In this document: positions 17,645 to 29,200 of the stretch, one piece after another
Layout: every line of letters starts with the position of its first letter
Position numbering within the stretch: position 1 is the stretch's first letter
Assembly: GCA_024704765.1 (NCBI GenBank)
Contig: JAKMXF010000365.1
Coordinates: 558,001 to 622,000, forward strand
Source of the DNA: Oopsacas minuta
Taxonomy: Eukaryota; Porifera; Hexactinellida; Lyssacinosida; Leucopsacidae
Length of the DNA: 64,000 nt
Reading direction: 5' to 3'
Program-made: the position numbers and the translations under genes
Notes under the pieces: model-generated
Told to the model about the DNA's origin: nothing
Databases searched by the model: none
Seen by the model: only the letters and a program-made list of their open reading frames with translations

Positions 17645-20392
17645 TTATCTTCTCCAGTATTGAGCCCATTTATGTATCTGATCTACAACTACAGGGAACA
17701 TAGCTTTAACACTTTCATCCAACAGATTCTGAAAGAATTGCACTGCTTCTTCGTCTCCTAATTCTAGCTTAAACTTCTCCTGTACTTTATGTACTGTTTT
17801 ATCTGGTTCCAGAGCAATATCCGGTACATTAGCATCCACCATTAGAGATAGTAGATTGAGGATAAGGTTAGCATGTCTGCGTAGAATTAGAAAAGCCGAG
17901 TAGCAATGGCCTCTGAACTCTTCATACTCCTTACTAGCAGTTCCACACATTCCTTCTACCATTTCCTTGCTTAGTTTCATGGGTGGAGGAAATGGCCGAG
18001 GGTCCCTCCCCAAAATATACCCAAAATCTATATGAAAGAATTTCCCTGAGTTGGTGATAAGTAGATTTTCCAGATGTCTATCTCCTATACCCATCAGATA
18101 CGAGGCTACACAGTAACCAGCCAGAGACCTGACATAGTTATCCATTGCCTCTGCTTTTATACCAGACCGAGTGGATAGATCAGGATTATGTTTCTTCATA
18201 TATGCCTGTATGCTCCCCTCTTTACCGAGTATATCCTGAACAGATGTAGAGTTATGTACAAACTCTACAAACCCGTCTGTAGGAGACACAGGCTGTACGT
18301 GGTAGGGACTGAGCTTCAGGTCTAGACCCTCTCTCCTCAACAATCTATCCATGAGTGATACCATCTGTAACACTAACTGATCCTGTCTGAGATCATCTCC
18401 CCTCTTAAACATGACTAACCTCTCTGATCCATCCTTTATACGGAATGGTAACAATAACGGCTGTGTGTTACTCTTCAATACACATACTCTGTCAACAGGC
18501 AGTGATACTACATGGGCACTGGGGTCAATAGGGAGAGGCATCTCAGATAGGATCCCCTCCTCTAGATTTGAGTAGGAGTACTTCTCTCCTAGCATCCCTC
18601 TCAATTTGTCTGTCTTCTTACTGACAGAACCACGAGATTCCTTAATTATCTTAGCACACTTAACCAGTGTATCTACCAGGTCTCTCTGTTTACACATTTG
18701 TGAGTATAGCTTGCTTTCCCATTGCTTCTCCTTCATGCATCTTAAGAACTCAGAAGCTACGTAGTTGTACCTCCTTAGCTGTTCATTCGAGTTCTTACCG
18801 TCCTGACACTCTACAGCTAGGTACCAGTAGAGATAGAAGGCAAGCCCACCACTCTGTGAGCACCTCCATATTAGGAATTTGACAAGCGACATTCTGTTCT
18901 CATTCGGATGGACAGCTGATCTTGGAGTAGATAGTGTAGACTCTGTAGCTTCTATTCCTTCTGTAGTTACCCCTGAGCTCTTGAGAGTAGTCTCAAACAA
19001 TAGACTCTCTTGCTTTTCATCTGGTGTATCATCTGCGATATTTACAGGAGTTCTTAATAAGCTATCCTCTCTCTCAGTCTCTACAGGATTCTCACTACTA
19101 GCAGGTATTAGCTGTTTCGGTAGAGAGCTAGCAGATAGTAGCTCACTGTTCTCGTACCTGATAGCTTGTACAAGCTGTAACAAGTACAGAGATAGGTCCT
19201 CGTCATCAGCTGATGACAAACAGCTGACTGCATACTTCCTGACAGACTCATGTGTGAATATAGGCTTTAGTAGCTCTAGTGCTTCGGCAGGAGATGGTTT
19301 CTGCCATCTGTCCATCAGTCTAAGAGCGTGTCCCACCTCCACCTCACTACTCCAGTCTACAGCCTCCAAGAACTTGGGTAGAGCACTAGATTGTAGAAGG
19401 AGGGAGTGACGGTATTGACAGAGGAGGATCTTCTCCTGGGGTGTAAGAGCATGGGAGGGAGGAGAAGAAGTTATACGGTCTAACAGCTGTTTGTCTGTAC
19501 CAATAGGTTTCAATTGTCTGTCCATCATCCCTGGTCCTAAATGCAACTCAGTCAGTTGTCTGTGTTTCTGCTCCACTAAGTTAGGTAGATCCATCTCTGG
19601 ATCTTGTATATGGCACAGCTGGTAAGAAGTGGGGTGTGTGACAACCTCAGTGCCGCTAGTTTCAAAGTACACCATGGATAGAACCTCATCTGTTCCCTGC
19701 TTACAAAATGTAGGGAATTGTACGGATAGGTAAAAGTGTTCAGTAGCTCGTTTCTCCTGATCATTTATCCGCGATATCTCTGGGAATGTAACCCGATCCA
19801 ACCAGCCTATGTGCTGGATATGTCTTTCACAATGTTGTCTCTGAAGATCGCTTAGTCTCTGTGTTTCACTCTCAGAGTTCCTAACGTGACCTGGAGTAGA
19901 ACATCCATGGTACTTACCGCATGCTTCTACACCTAACCACACTCTCAGGTCCACAATCCCTGTATGACAAGCTCCCCAATCATCAAATACCGGAATAGAG
20001 GTACCGCCGAGAGCGGCTGGTTTTCTCGGTCCCTCGCTGTCCCATATAGTCAGGGCTAACATGGTCTTCCTGGAAAGATGCTTACAAGGGATATGTAAAC
20101 TGAGCCATTGTCCCCATTGCCAAATTGACTGTCCACTGAAACTCTTATAACAAGTCTGAATTGGACAAGAGAGAGGCACACCGTCATCAAACAGCTGACA
20201 TGTGATCGAAAAATCTGGGCGGTCCGTTTGATAGATACCTGCAATTGAAAGAGAAGGATTATCAACTAGTTTCTGATAATCGTCTCGTAGATTGGTTAGA
20301 TTGCCATCTAAACAACAAATCTTGAGTTTGAATCTCTCATCCAAATCACAACTGTGAAAATAACTATAATTGGATTTCCCAGATTGAGGCAT
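17645..20392 (-). CDS. PIK3C3: Class III phosphatidylinositol 3-kinase VPS34
   Basis: Intronless protein of 915 aa (human 887). VPS34 makes PI3P from phosphatidylinositol on endosomes and autophagosomes, working with VPS15 and Beclin 1. Domains in order: C2 domain at about 20-190 (YSYFHSCDLDERFKLKI, then LTIWDSEGPRKP), PIK helical domain at about 300-550, and catalytic domain at about 620-915. The catalytic loop reads GIGDRHLENLL, the activation segment HIDFGYILGRDPRPFPPPMK, and the P-loop region KRGDDLRQDQL; the C-terminal amphipathic helix ends HKWAQYW. All catalytic residues are intact. A Ser/Thr/Glu-rich linker (about 425-500) is longer than in human. It diverges from MCM4. Confidence 0.97.
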   Translation of the reverse strand: MPQSGKSNYSYFHSCDLDERFKLKICCLDGNLTNLRDDYQKLVDNPSLSIAGIYQTDRPDFSITCQLFDDGVPLSCPIQTCYKSFSGQSIWQWGQWLSLHIPCKHLSRKTMLALTIWDSEGPRKPAALGGTSIPVFDDWGACHTGIVDLRVWLGVEACGKYHGCSTPGHVRNSESETQRLSDLQRQHCERHIQHIGWLDRVTFPEISRINDQEKRATEHFYLSVQFPTFCKQGTDEVLSMVYFETSGTEVVTHPTSYQLCHIQDPEMDLPNLVEQKHRQLTELHLGPGMMDRQLKPIGTDKQLLDRITSSPPSHALTPQEKILLCQYRHSLLLQSSALPKFLEAVDWSSEVEVGHALRLMDRWQKPSPAEALELLKPIFTHESVRKYAVSCLSSADDEDLSLYLLQLVQAIRYENSELLSASSLPKQLIPASSENPVETEREDSLLRTPVNIADDTPDEKQESLLFETTLKSSGVTTEGIEATESTLSTPRSAVHPNENRMSLVKFLIWRCSQSGGLAFYLYWYLAVECQDGKNSNEQLRRYNYVASEFLRCMKEKQWESKLYSQMCKQRDLVDTLVKCAKIIKESRGSVSKKTDKLRGMLGEKYSYSNLEEGILSEMPLPIDPSAHVVSLPVDRVCVLKSNTQPLLLPFRIKDGSERLVMFKRGDDLRQDQLVLQMVSLMDRLLRREGLDLKLSPYHVQPVSPTDGFVEFVHNSTSVQDILGKEGSIQAYMKKHNPDLSTRSGIKAEAMDNYVRSLAGYCVASYLMGIGDRHLENLLITNSGKFFHIDFGYILGRDPRPFPPPMKLSKEMVEGMCGTASKEYEEFRGHCYSAFLILRRHANLILNLLSLMVDANVPDIALEPDKTVHKVQEKFKLELGDEEAVQFFQNLLDESVKAMFPVVVDQIHKWAQYWRR

Positions 20393-20961
20393 AGGTAATA
20401 AATCTCTAATCTAACAACGTACAAACAGGTTTCTTAATTTATGGGATTAAAATAGGAAAATGCGCTAGTACATAATCAGCTGGACGGATTTGATTTAGTC
20501 AAGTTATGCACAATTGCAATTACAATGATGAGCTATTTGGTGAAGAATAATTAGATGGTATAATAACCGCGGTAAATTCTAAATCAATTCAAATTTCAAA
20601 TCGGAAAAAACAAACTGACAAACAGACAAACAATAGACTTGATAAAATAAGATTTTGAGGATACGCTCATATAGTTTTCTAGTAGTTTAGACAATGTTTC
20701 TTTAAACCTGAAATTCACTAAATTATGGCCAGGCCCTTCTATATGGAAATGTGGTGGTTTGCTAAAATCGAAGTAGGGGGAGCCCTCCCAATTCAAGTTA
20801 AGATATTACATATTGTCTTGGAAATTTTGCAACCACTTTTCTCAAAACAAACATACAAAACCAGTCAACCATATACGATTTCTAAGTATTTTACAAGTCT
20901 AGTACTAAGAACATGGATTTTCCATGAGATTACCACTTTCTAATGCATACTAGCAAACCTT
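20393..20961. promoter_or_regulatory. Divergent intergenic (VPS34 / MCM4), shared promoter region
   Basis: The 569 bp between two divergent start codons must hold the promoters of both. It is AT-rich, includes a short GACAAACAGACAAACAA stretch that also occurs in the 103-bp repeat, and has no convincing ORF. The promoter role is inferred from gene orientation only. Confidence 0.4.
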
Positions 20962-23900
20962 ATGTCTAGTCGTTCCACTCGCTCTTCTTCCAAGAGTCCC
21001 TCCCCTCTGGGAACCCCTGGCAGCACCCCGACCACTTCAAAATTACAGCCTAAAAGAAAGAGACCTAGAGACTCTAAATCAAAAGTTTGTAAAGTATTAA
21101 TTTGATAAATCCTTAGTCAGTTCTAATTTCCTATTTATATAATTATTCCCAGTTTAGTCCGGTACAAGAAGAGATAACTTCATCTCTTATCTCTGAGGGA
21201 ATTAGCTCTGAATTATTCACCCCAGACAAGGACCATTTCCCCGGTGCTTCTCCCCCTAGCGCCCGTAGACGTACAGATGATCACCATGTGGAACAATCCA
21301 GCCCCTTACCACATATCAGCACCTCGCCGAAATCTGCCCTCCTTGGTATAGGAGAGTTCAGCTCCCCTCTAGCCTACCCTCATCCTCAAACAGGACTAGT
21401 ACGTGCTATCAAGGATATGGAAATTAGCTCTCCTCTCAGCTACTTCAGTGAAGGGCTGGGTCTCACACCCAGGAGGTCTGGTATCGGAGGCACACCCCTC
21501 AGACCTAGAGGGGATATTCAGAGTGAGAGTAGAATGAGGACTGTTACTATTGGGGACACTAGTAGTCAAGCTGACGTCAGAAGTATGTTGTATTTGTATA
21601 GTTATAATTCCTGTATAATTATACTTCTACTAATTAGGTGAGACAGCACAAATACACTCAGTTATCTGGGGTACTGATGTGAATATACAGGAGACTAAGG
21701 ATAGCTTCAAATCATTCATTAACTCATTTCAGACTGTAAATAATGAGATGATACGGATTGATGGAGATAACGGACCTTATTACTTACAGAAACTGGAGGA
21801 GATACAAGTACTAGAAGACCCCTTCCTGAATATCAATTGTGACCATTTATCAGCTCACAATCATAACCTTTATCTACAGTTAGTTAGATATCCACAGGAG
21901 GTTATACCAGCGTTTGATTTGTCTGCTAACGAATTGTTCTTTCATCTTTATCCAGATTCAGAGTTAGAGCATCAAATACAGGTACTACAATACTCTAATA
22001 CATCTCGTGTATACTATCAATTGCTGTTATGTAGGTACGTCCGTATAATGTTGATAAAACACGTAACATGCGATTACTCAATCCGGAAGATATTGATCAG
22101 CTGATCACGGTATCTGGCATGATAATTCGCACATCTACAATTATCCCAGAGATGAGACAGGCTTACTTTGAGTGTCACATATGTCAGAAGGGAATGACAG
22201 GTCTGGTAGAGAGAGGGCGTGTCACAGAGCCTTCAGTATGTCCGGGCTGTCAAACACTACACAGCATGCAGTTAATACATAACAGGTCTATATTCTCAGA
22301 CAAACAGATGCTCAAACTACAGGAATCCCCTGATGATATGCCTCCAGGACAGACTCCACACACTATAGCTCTATACGCTCATAATGATTTAGTAGATACT
22401 GTACAACCTGGTGATAAGGTAATCTATCTAGTAATACTGTCAACTCCCGAAATACCGCTTATATTGAAGCATTAAATTGTAAAATATGGTCCTTAACTGT
22501 CAAAGTAAATACATTCCATCGGATATATCGAAGTATTTATCATGGTCCCTTAAGTTTCGATATAGCGGGAGTTTACTATATTATATTCTTATCCTATGTA
22601 GTTGGCAGTTACAGGTATTTATCGAGCTGCACCATTACGAGTAAATCCCAGAACTAGAAATCTAAGATCTGTCTATAAGACATACGTAGATGTTATTCAT
22701 TTCCGTCGTTCCGATACAAAACGTCTACACGGGATGGATACAGAGGAGAATATGGCCCCATCTTCTGACCCCAATTCAGTTAGACACGGTCCTGTCCTTA
22801 CAGCAGAAAGGGTAGCAGAACTCAAACATCTCTCACAGAGTCCTGACATATATGAGAGACTTAGTAGAGCTCTTGCTCCTTCTATCTTTGAGAACCAAGA
22901 TATTAAAAAGGTATTTATATAATCTACTCCTCTTAAATTGGGTTTGTTCATTCCACCAGCTTGTAACCGTGTTTTAACTGTGAGGCTGTGTATCTATTTT
23001 ATTATATGCGTGTAAGAATTTATGATATTGTCTGTAACAGATACCTGCATTCAATTCTAATTCCTATCGTTATAATGAAGATAATGTATAGTTATTTATT
23101 ATATGTCTTGTAACCAAGCAAAATTAACTTTACATACAACTATCTATACATTGTAATATCCTTTAAATTTGCTCCACATTTGTGAATGAATAAATTATGT
23201 TATTAACTGTATAGGGTATTCTCCTCCAGCTGTTCGGTGGTACTAAGAAGGATGACCTGTTTAAAGAGGCAGGTAGAGGACAGTTCAGAGCAGACATAAA
23301 CATCCTCTTGTGTGGAGATCCTGGTACGTCAAAATCTCAGCTGTTACAATATGTACACAGACTTATGCCTAGGAGCCAGTACACATCTGGTAAAGGTTCA
23401 TCTGCAGTAGGATTAACTGCATACGTCACAAAGGATCCAGAGACACGCCAGCTGGTGCTACAAACTGGTGCACTAGCTCTGAGTGATAATGGTGTATGTT
23501 GTATTGATGAGTTTGATAAGATGACTGATAGTACTCGTTCTATCTTGCATGAAGTTATGGAACAACAAACTTTAAGCATTGCCAAGGCTGGCATAATCTG
23601 TTCTATTAATGCTCGTACTTCTATTCTAGCTGCAGCAAATCCTCGTATGTCTACATGGGATTCTAGACTAACTACTGTAGAGAACATACAACTACCTCAC
23701 ACACTCATATCTAGATTCGATCTTATATTCTTAATGCTTGATCCTCAAGACGAGCTGTTTGATCGTAGACTAGCTCAGCACTTAGTGTCTCTATACAATA
23801 TATCAGATACTGATAGTTTCGGTAATTACATACTACTGTGAAACATCCACTAACGGGAACTTCTGGAAGTGAAAATATATAGACCGAATTCCTAGTCCCA

Positions 23901-25796
23901 TATAAAAGACAGAAGGGAATTTATATGGGACTAGGAATTCGATCTAGAAACAGGGAAACGGGGTAGTATTTTCGGCCTCTCTGGTACCCCGTTTGTAGTG
24001 GTTACACTCTACACCAACAACTCTTATACTATATTATTACTTTATTATTCTAGAGACAGAAGATGTAGATATGCATATTCTACGGGATTACATAGCATAT
24101 GCCCGTGCCTATATTCAGCCTAAACTGATTGAAGAGGCTGGACAGTCTCTGATACAGGCTTATGTTGATATGCGTAAAGTAGGGTCTAGCAGGGGAGCTG
24201 TTACTGCGTATCCACGACAGCTGGAGTCTCTCATACGACTATCGGAATCTCATGCTAGAATGAGGTAGTTCAAATAACAATATTAAAATCCTTCCTTTCA
24301 TATTGAGTTGAATAAGCAGTACAAAATATTAGTGGAGATTGAATGATGCATAATATCTATTCGGCTTGCTGTACCATCTATAAAGTATAAATTATTCGTG
24401 TACTTTCCGCGGAAATATATATTTCAATTGTGTGCAAATTACCCGCAACAAATCTAACTAGGAAGTTATCACATACACAAACTTCTCTGATACTTATAAA
24501 ATGCTTACATCGGTTGTAATCTTTGTACTCAAACTAATCATTTGCATTAGTTATTAGCGAAAATACTGAAAGCGCAGAATTAATATTAATATAATAAATA
24601 TCTGGCAGACAATAGGAAAAGAGGTTGCACCAATAAAGAACGTATTGTTAACAGCTTTTATTGAAAATAGTCACCTGAATCCTATCACTGATAAAGTGTT
24701 AAATTTCACACGTACAGTATATCTCGTTAATAATGTAGATATTGAATATACCTTATTAGTCACTTCAAACAATTTCGAAAGGGATATCCATTCGGTTAAG
24801 CGTACAACAGCTAAGGGTACAACTGTGATAAAATATGTTACAGCTAAACTTATTTCTTCAACTCTCACTAGCATACACGTGCTACATGTAAGCGTTTTAA
24901 CCAATGGGTAAGCATGTCCATTATCAAATTTACAGACTTGTCCTTAAATCAATGAATCATTACAAATAAATAATTAATTGCGTGTATATCAGTTCATAAT
25001 ATACGTATGATTAGGAGGTATAAACTATGTTTATACTTGCCTTATTGATTTTACATACATTAAACACAGCATTCTCAGACAATTATTTGTAATTGATTGA
25101 ACAAAGTTTATCGTATTAAACTCAGGTTCACTTACCAATTGTTTATGTAGAAATGCAGTTTGTCTGTGACTTTGTTGGTAACAGACCTCTTGTATGATAC
25201 ACGGTTAAGATGTATAGTCTCTCAAGTATAGCTCTTCTGGGATCAAAGAGCTATTTAATCCTCATCTGTGTATACTCCGCGTAAATATGTGAACAGTACA
25301 TATTATTTGAATTATACAATAATATGTAATTTGCTTATTTATCCATAAATTAATTTCAATGTTATTCAATTACATGTTGTATCATAATGCAATTACTTTT
25401 GTTTGGTATATTTGTTGATCGAGTTTACAAGTTTATATACTAATGTGTAGGTTCACTCAAACTGTGGAACTTCATGACGTTGAAGAAGCGAAACGACTAC
25501 ACAGAGAAGCACTAAAGCAATCTGCAATGGATCCTAAAACAGGAATTATAGACATTAGCATACTAACTACTGGTATTAGTGCTTCAGAAAGAAGTAGAAA
25601 AGCTGATCTAGCCAGAGAAGTATTCAAACTGTTACAAAAGATGGAAGGAAAAACACAAACAATTTCTAAAATATTAACACATTTCCAAGACAAAACACAG
25701 AAGCAAATCACAGAGAAACAGTTAGATGATGCCTTGAAATTACTACGAGATGAAGAGAAGATAATGATATTGGGGAAACAGATTAGAATCTCTTAA
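20962..25796 (+). CDS. MCM4: DNA replication licensing factor MCM4
   Basis: MCM4 is a subunit of the MCM2-7 helicase. Eight exons: 20962-21084 (or 21093), 21153-21582, 21638-21981, 22035-22418, 22602-22910, 23215-23821, 24054-24264, 25451-25796; about 917 aa (human 863). All junctions are GT..AG and in phase; only the first donor is ambiguous (GTTTGT at 21085 or GTATTA at 21094, both keeping frame). Seen: a Ser/Pro-rich N-terminus with SP/TP sites, the [16 protein letters not shown] zinc finger, Walker [10 protein letters not shown], Walker [10 protein letters not shown], the arginine finger SRFDLIF and the C-terminal winged helix. Intron 6 contains two foldback hairpins and the 1186-nt intron 7 contains a protein-like open stretch. 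Confidence 0.96.
23886..23940. repeat. Perfect 21-bp foldback hairpin in MCM4 intron 6
   Basis: Arms 23886-23906 and 23920-23940 are perfect inverted repeats (GAATTCCTAGTCCCATATAA..), with a 13-nt loop. Transcribed as part of the intron it would form a 55-nt hairpin. Confidence 0.9.
23956..23994. repeat. Second hairpin in MCM4 intron 6
   Basis: Arms AAACGGGGTA (23956-23965) and TACCCCGTTT (23985-23994) pair perfectly around a 19-nt loop, 15 nt downstream of the larger hairpin. Confidence 0.8.
24609..24887 (+). other. Protein-like open stretch in MCM4 intron 7, possible exon
   Basis: This 279-nt stretch is bounded by CAG on the left and GTAAGC on the right and is open in phase 0 for 93 codons. 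Its codons look less AT-driven than the surrounding intron (residues rich in T, V, L, with few runs of N or K). MCM4 crosses this intron in phase 2, so including it would break MCM4; it is not an MCM4 alternative exon. I recognise no domain and found no partner exon. It may be a remnant of another gene or chance. Confidence 0.2.
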
Positions 25797-26210
25797 TTCG
25801 TTCAATAATCGTGTTATAGATATACAGCATACTATCACCAATATACACACGTATGTTTGTTGTTCAATGTAGAAGAAATGTAGTAGAAATTTATGTAATT
25901 ATGATTTTGTGATTATTTAACTACTTACATACGTAGACCATTCTGCTCTTATTTTAGATTATTCAACAACCAACTAGCTTCACAATACATCGTTATTGAT
26001 AATCTCTCGTGTAAGATTAATACTAGGTCCATGTATGTATTGTACAATGTACACTTTTGTCCAACATTGAACGATATTTCAATTATTTAGCTTTCTATCA
26101 TAGAAATGATATTATCACGATAATGACCATTTATATTACAGATCTATAAATGTTCTATCCCCTATTTAATTACACTATTAGCTATTTCCTGGACAGCAGC
26201 TGTAGACCAG
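25797..26210. other. Intergenic, MCM4 to DARS1
   Basis: AT-rich spacer between same-strand genes; no AATAAA, ORF or repeat was recognised. Confidence 0.4.
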
Positions 26211-29200
26211 ATGGCCGAAAATCAAGATACCACGTAAGTTAACACTTTTCATTATAATCCTCTTAATAACCACTAGAATAGTTTACTAAATCAATTATCA
26301 TATGTACAGTACATAAAATATTGTTAATAATGAATAAATTTATCATTTAAATAAGATCTCATATGTGAGAACTTACCAATATATTTACATTATTTACTTG
26401 GGAACTTGAGGGCTATGTTTAACTTTATGTATCAACTTATTTACTTAATGACTCTAAGCTTTACTTATGTCACTGACCTGACATAAAGAAGCGTATAATT
26501 TAATATTTGAATAAAATTCAGAGATTGTTACGTAAGATGATTTATGAAATTTTAGAATTTGCAATAGAACAATTGTGATATGGTCCCTTAGGCGATAAAT
26601 ATTCAAATGATAAGTGTATCTTACTCCGATGTCCTAGCGATCTAGCAAATGGGTGTAAATTAGTTTCACTATTGGTCAAAGTAGTACACCTGCAATATGT
26701 TCTTTGAACTGATTTTCAATTCTACAGATCTTTAGCTGCTAAAATATCATTTTGAATATTTTTGTAGATGTGGTGGGTAGCATCATTTTATCATTCTGTT
26801 GATTTTTGTCTACAAATATTGGCTCTTTTACTAGCTTGTCAGTCTTTATTTAACAAACTTAAACATTTTCACAAGTTATATACCTCGTATATTCAAACTA
26901 CGTATAGCATTATATTAAATTAGACAATAATTGCTCTTTACAGAACTTATCCTCTCTATTCCTTGAAATTGTCTGCGTGTAATTGTTGTACACACTAATA
27001 CCAGCTGTAACAACTGAAGCCATTAACACGTCACTCAAAATAATATTTTTCCGGAATCTAGTTGATAATAAGCTTACACATAAAGATAGGTTATTTCCTT
27101 CTCGAGACTAGTTTAAATGATTCTTCTCTTCCATACAATATACAAGTTATGTCGACACAATTAGCATTATATCATATAAACTTATTTAACTCTGTTATTG
27201 TCTTAGAATTCTGTCCTTGTAAGAAATTCATAATTACCCTATTCTTATCATTCTCTTATACTTACAATCATATTGAGATGATTGCTAAGATATTTCTTAC
27301 CGTTTACAGTACTTATATGGTGGTTCTTGAATTTGAATTTGAATTCAAAGAATATCACTTTACAAATCAGAAGAATTATTTTTATTTGAAAGTAGCAAGA
27401 TTTTATCTCTAGAATTTAACTGTTGGGGCTATCTGTACCAACATTTATGAGCAGGTGTGTGCCAATCTAGAGCCTAATTGTATAGGTGGTTATTGCTTAC
27501 TTCATTTAGAATTGAGTCACTTGTAGTATGTTGTACCGCCCAATCACGTGACTCTAATTCTATTTAGTTTGTAAGCTATTTATCTTCTTAGTGAGTCTAG
27601 ACAGATTTCAAAGAAAGCACAAAAGAAACAAGAGAGACAAAAAGCTAAGGACGAGCATAAGAGACAGAATCAAGACCAATTAGTAAGATTTATATTTATT
27701 TACATAATAAATTTGTCTTTATTCTGTTTATTATTGGGTCATTTGGTAATACAATTAATCAGCTGATATTTATCAAAGGCTATTGACTATCCATCAATTA
27801 TATTGAATCCTTGGGTTTACACTATCTCACAACTCTGTTATTCAGTGTATGCCCTATACGGCTTGTTACAATATTTGTCACACTCTATCACTGATAAATT
27901 AACCTCGGTAAGGAATCAACAAATTTTTATTCAGTAAATATGCCAGCAGATTAGATATGTGCTATCCACCCGATATTATATATAATTACAATTCTTTGAA
28001 ACCTGATTCTTAGATTGAAATTTAACATTTATGGACAAATATATTTTCAAAATTCATTGAAAAACCTGCAACTAAAGATATATATATATATTTATTTATC
28101 TGGGGATATTTTTGTTTGTTTGAGAATTTCACCATTCGTGGGTTATTGTTGACTATTAAAATGTCTTTAGTGGACTATATTTTGTGATTATTTGACTCTG
28201 ACTTAATTCTGCCATTTTAATATTTCAATAAGAGATGTTTATTAATTAAAAGTTCATCGTTATATGACACACTACACTAGCATTGATTATAACTAATGGC
28301 TTCAAGTTTCAGCTAACGTTATTCAATTTATATTTACTGTTGAATAGTGCAAGAGTTGTTAGGTGATTTCTAATTAATTAGCCTTAATTACATATGTATT
28401 TCTGGAATAATTACTGTGAGAATACTATAGTTGCTCTACTTTATAGTATTTACTAAGTATTATATTTCGATTGCGAATGCTTATACGTATCAGTGTTTTG
28501 AAATATGATAGACACTGCTGAATCAGGATTTTGACCTTAGCGGAATTAAAGCGTTGATCCTATTAACTAGAGATATTTACTACTATCCGCATGGTTCTGT
28601 TTCTAGGCAAGTTACCCGCGTTCCCGATTAATCGGAATATACCGTATGTGAATGAACCCAAACCATCCCAATTTATCATAATAACATCCTTCGCGTATGT
28701 ATCGACATCAAATATAGAGTTGAATGTATAAACATTTCATCTTAGCAAATTATGTAACAAAAATAGCAATTTTGAATATAGTGTATGAGTTATATTTGAT
28801 GTTTTGTTGCCATAGTTGAATGATATGTAATAATTTAATCCTATTTGTTTGGGGATTCTTCGATAATTATCTGATTGATAGCTTCAGACATGACTCTATC
28901 TGTTTGTTAATTCTTGTGTGGATTGAGTGAGATGTTTAACTAATTACTACTAATATTTGTGGTGTATCCCTACCTTTCTGACCTAGTGTGTGTACGATTG
29001 ATGTGACTGGTGGTGATACTCTAACTCTCTTCTTATAATTCCCGATTAATTTGCCCCAAGCTTTTTTAGTACTTTTTGTAATGACTGCTTCTGGAATTTG
29101 TACTTCTCCATCTTTCTTCAAGATTAGCTCTTCGCGATCTTCCAAAAACTTGTGTTTTTTGGTCCTGATAAATACGGTTTCGATTCTATCGTACTTGTTC

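Noticed and set aside
27062-27412. 116-codon open frame in DARS1 intron 1
   Set aside because: Composition (Phe, Ile, Tyr, Leu) typical of chance frames in AT-rich DNA; no domain.
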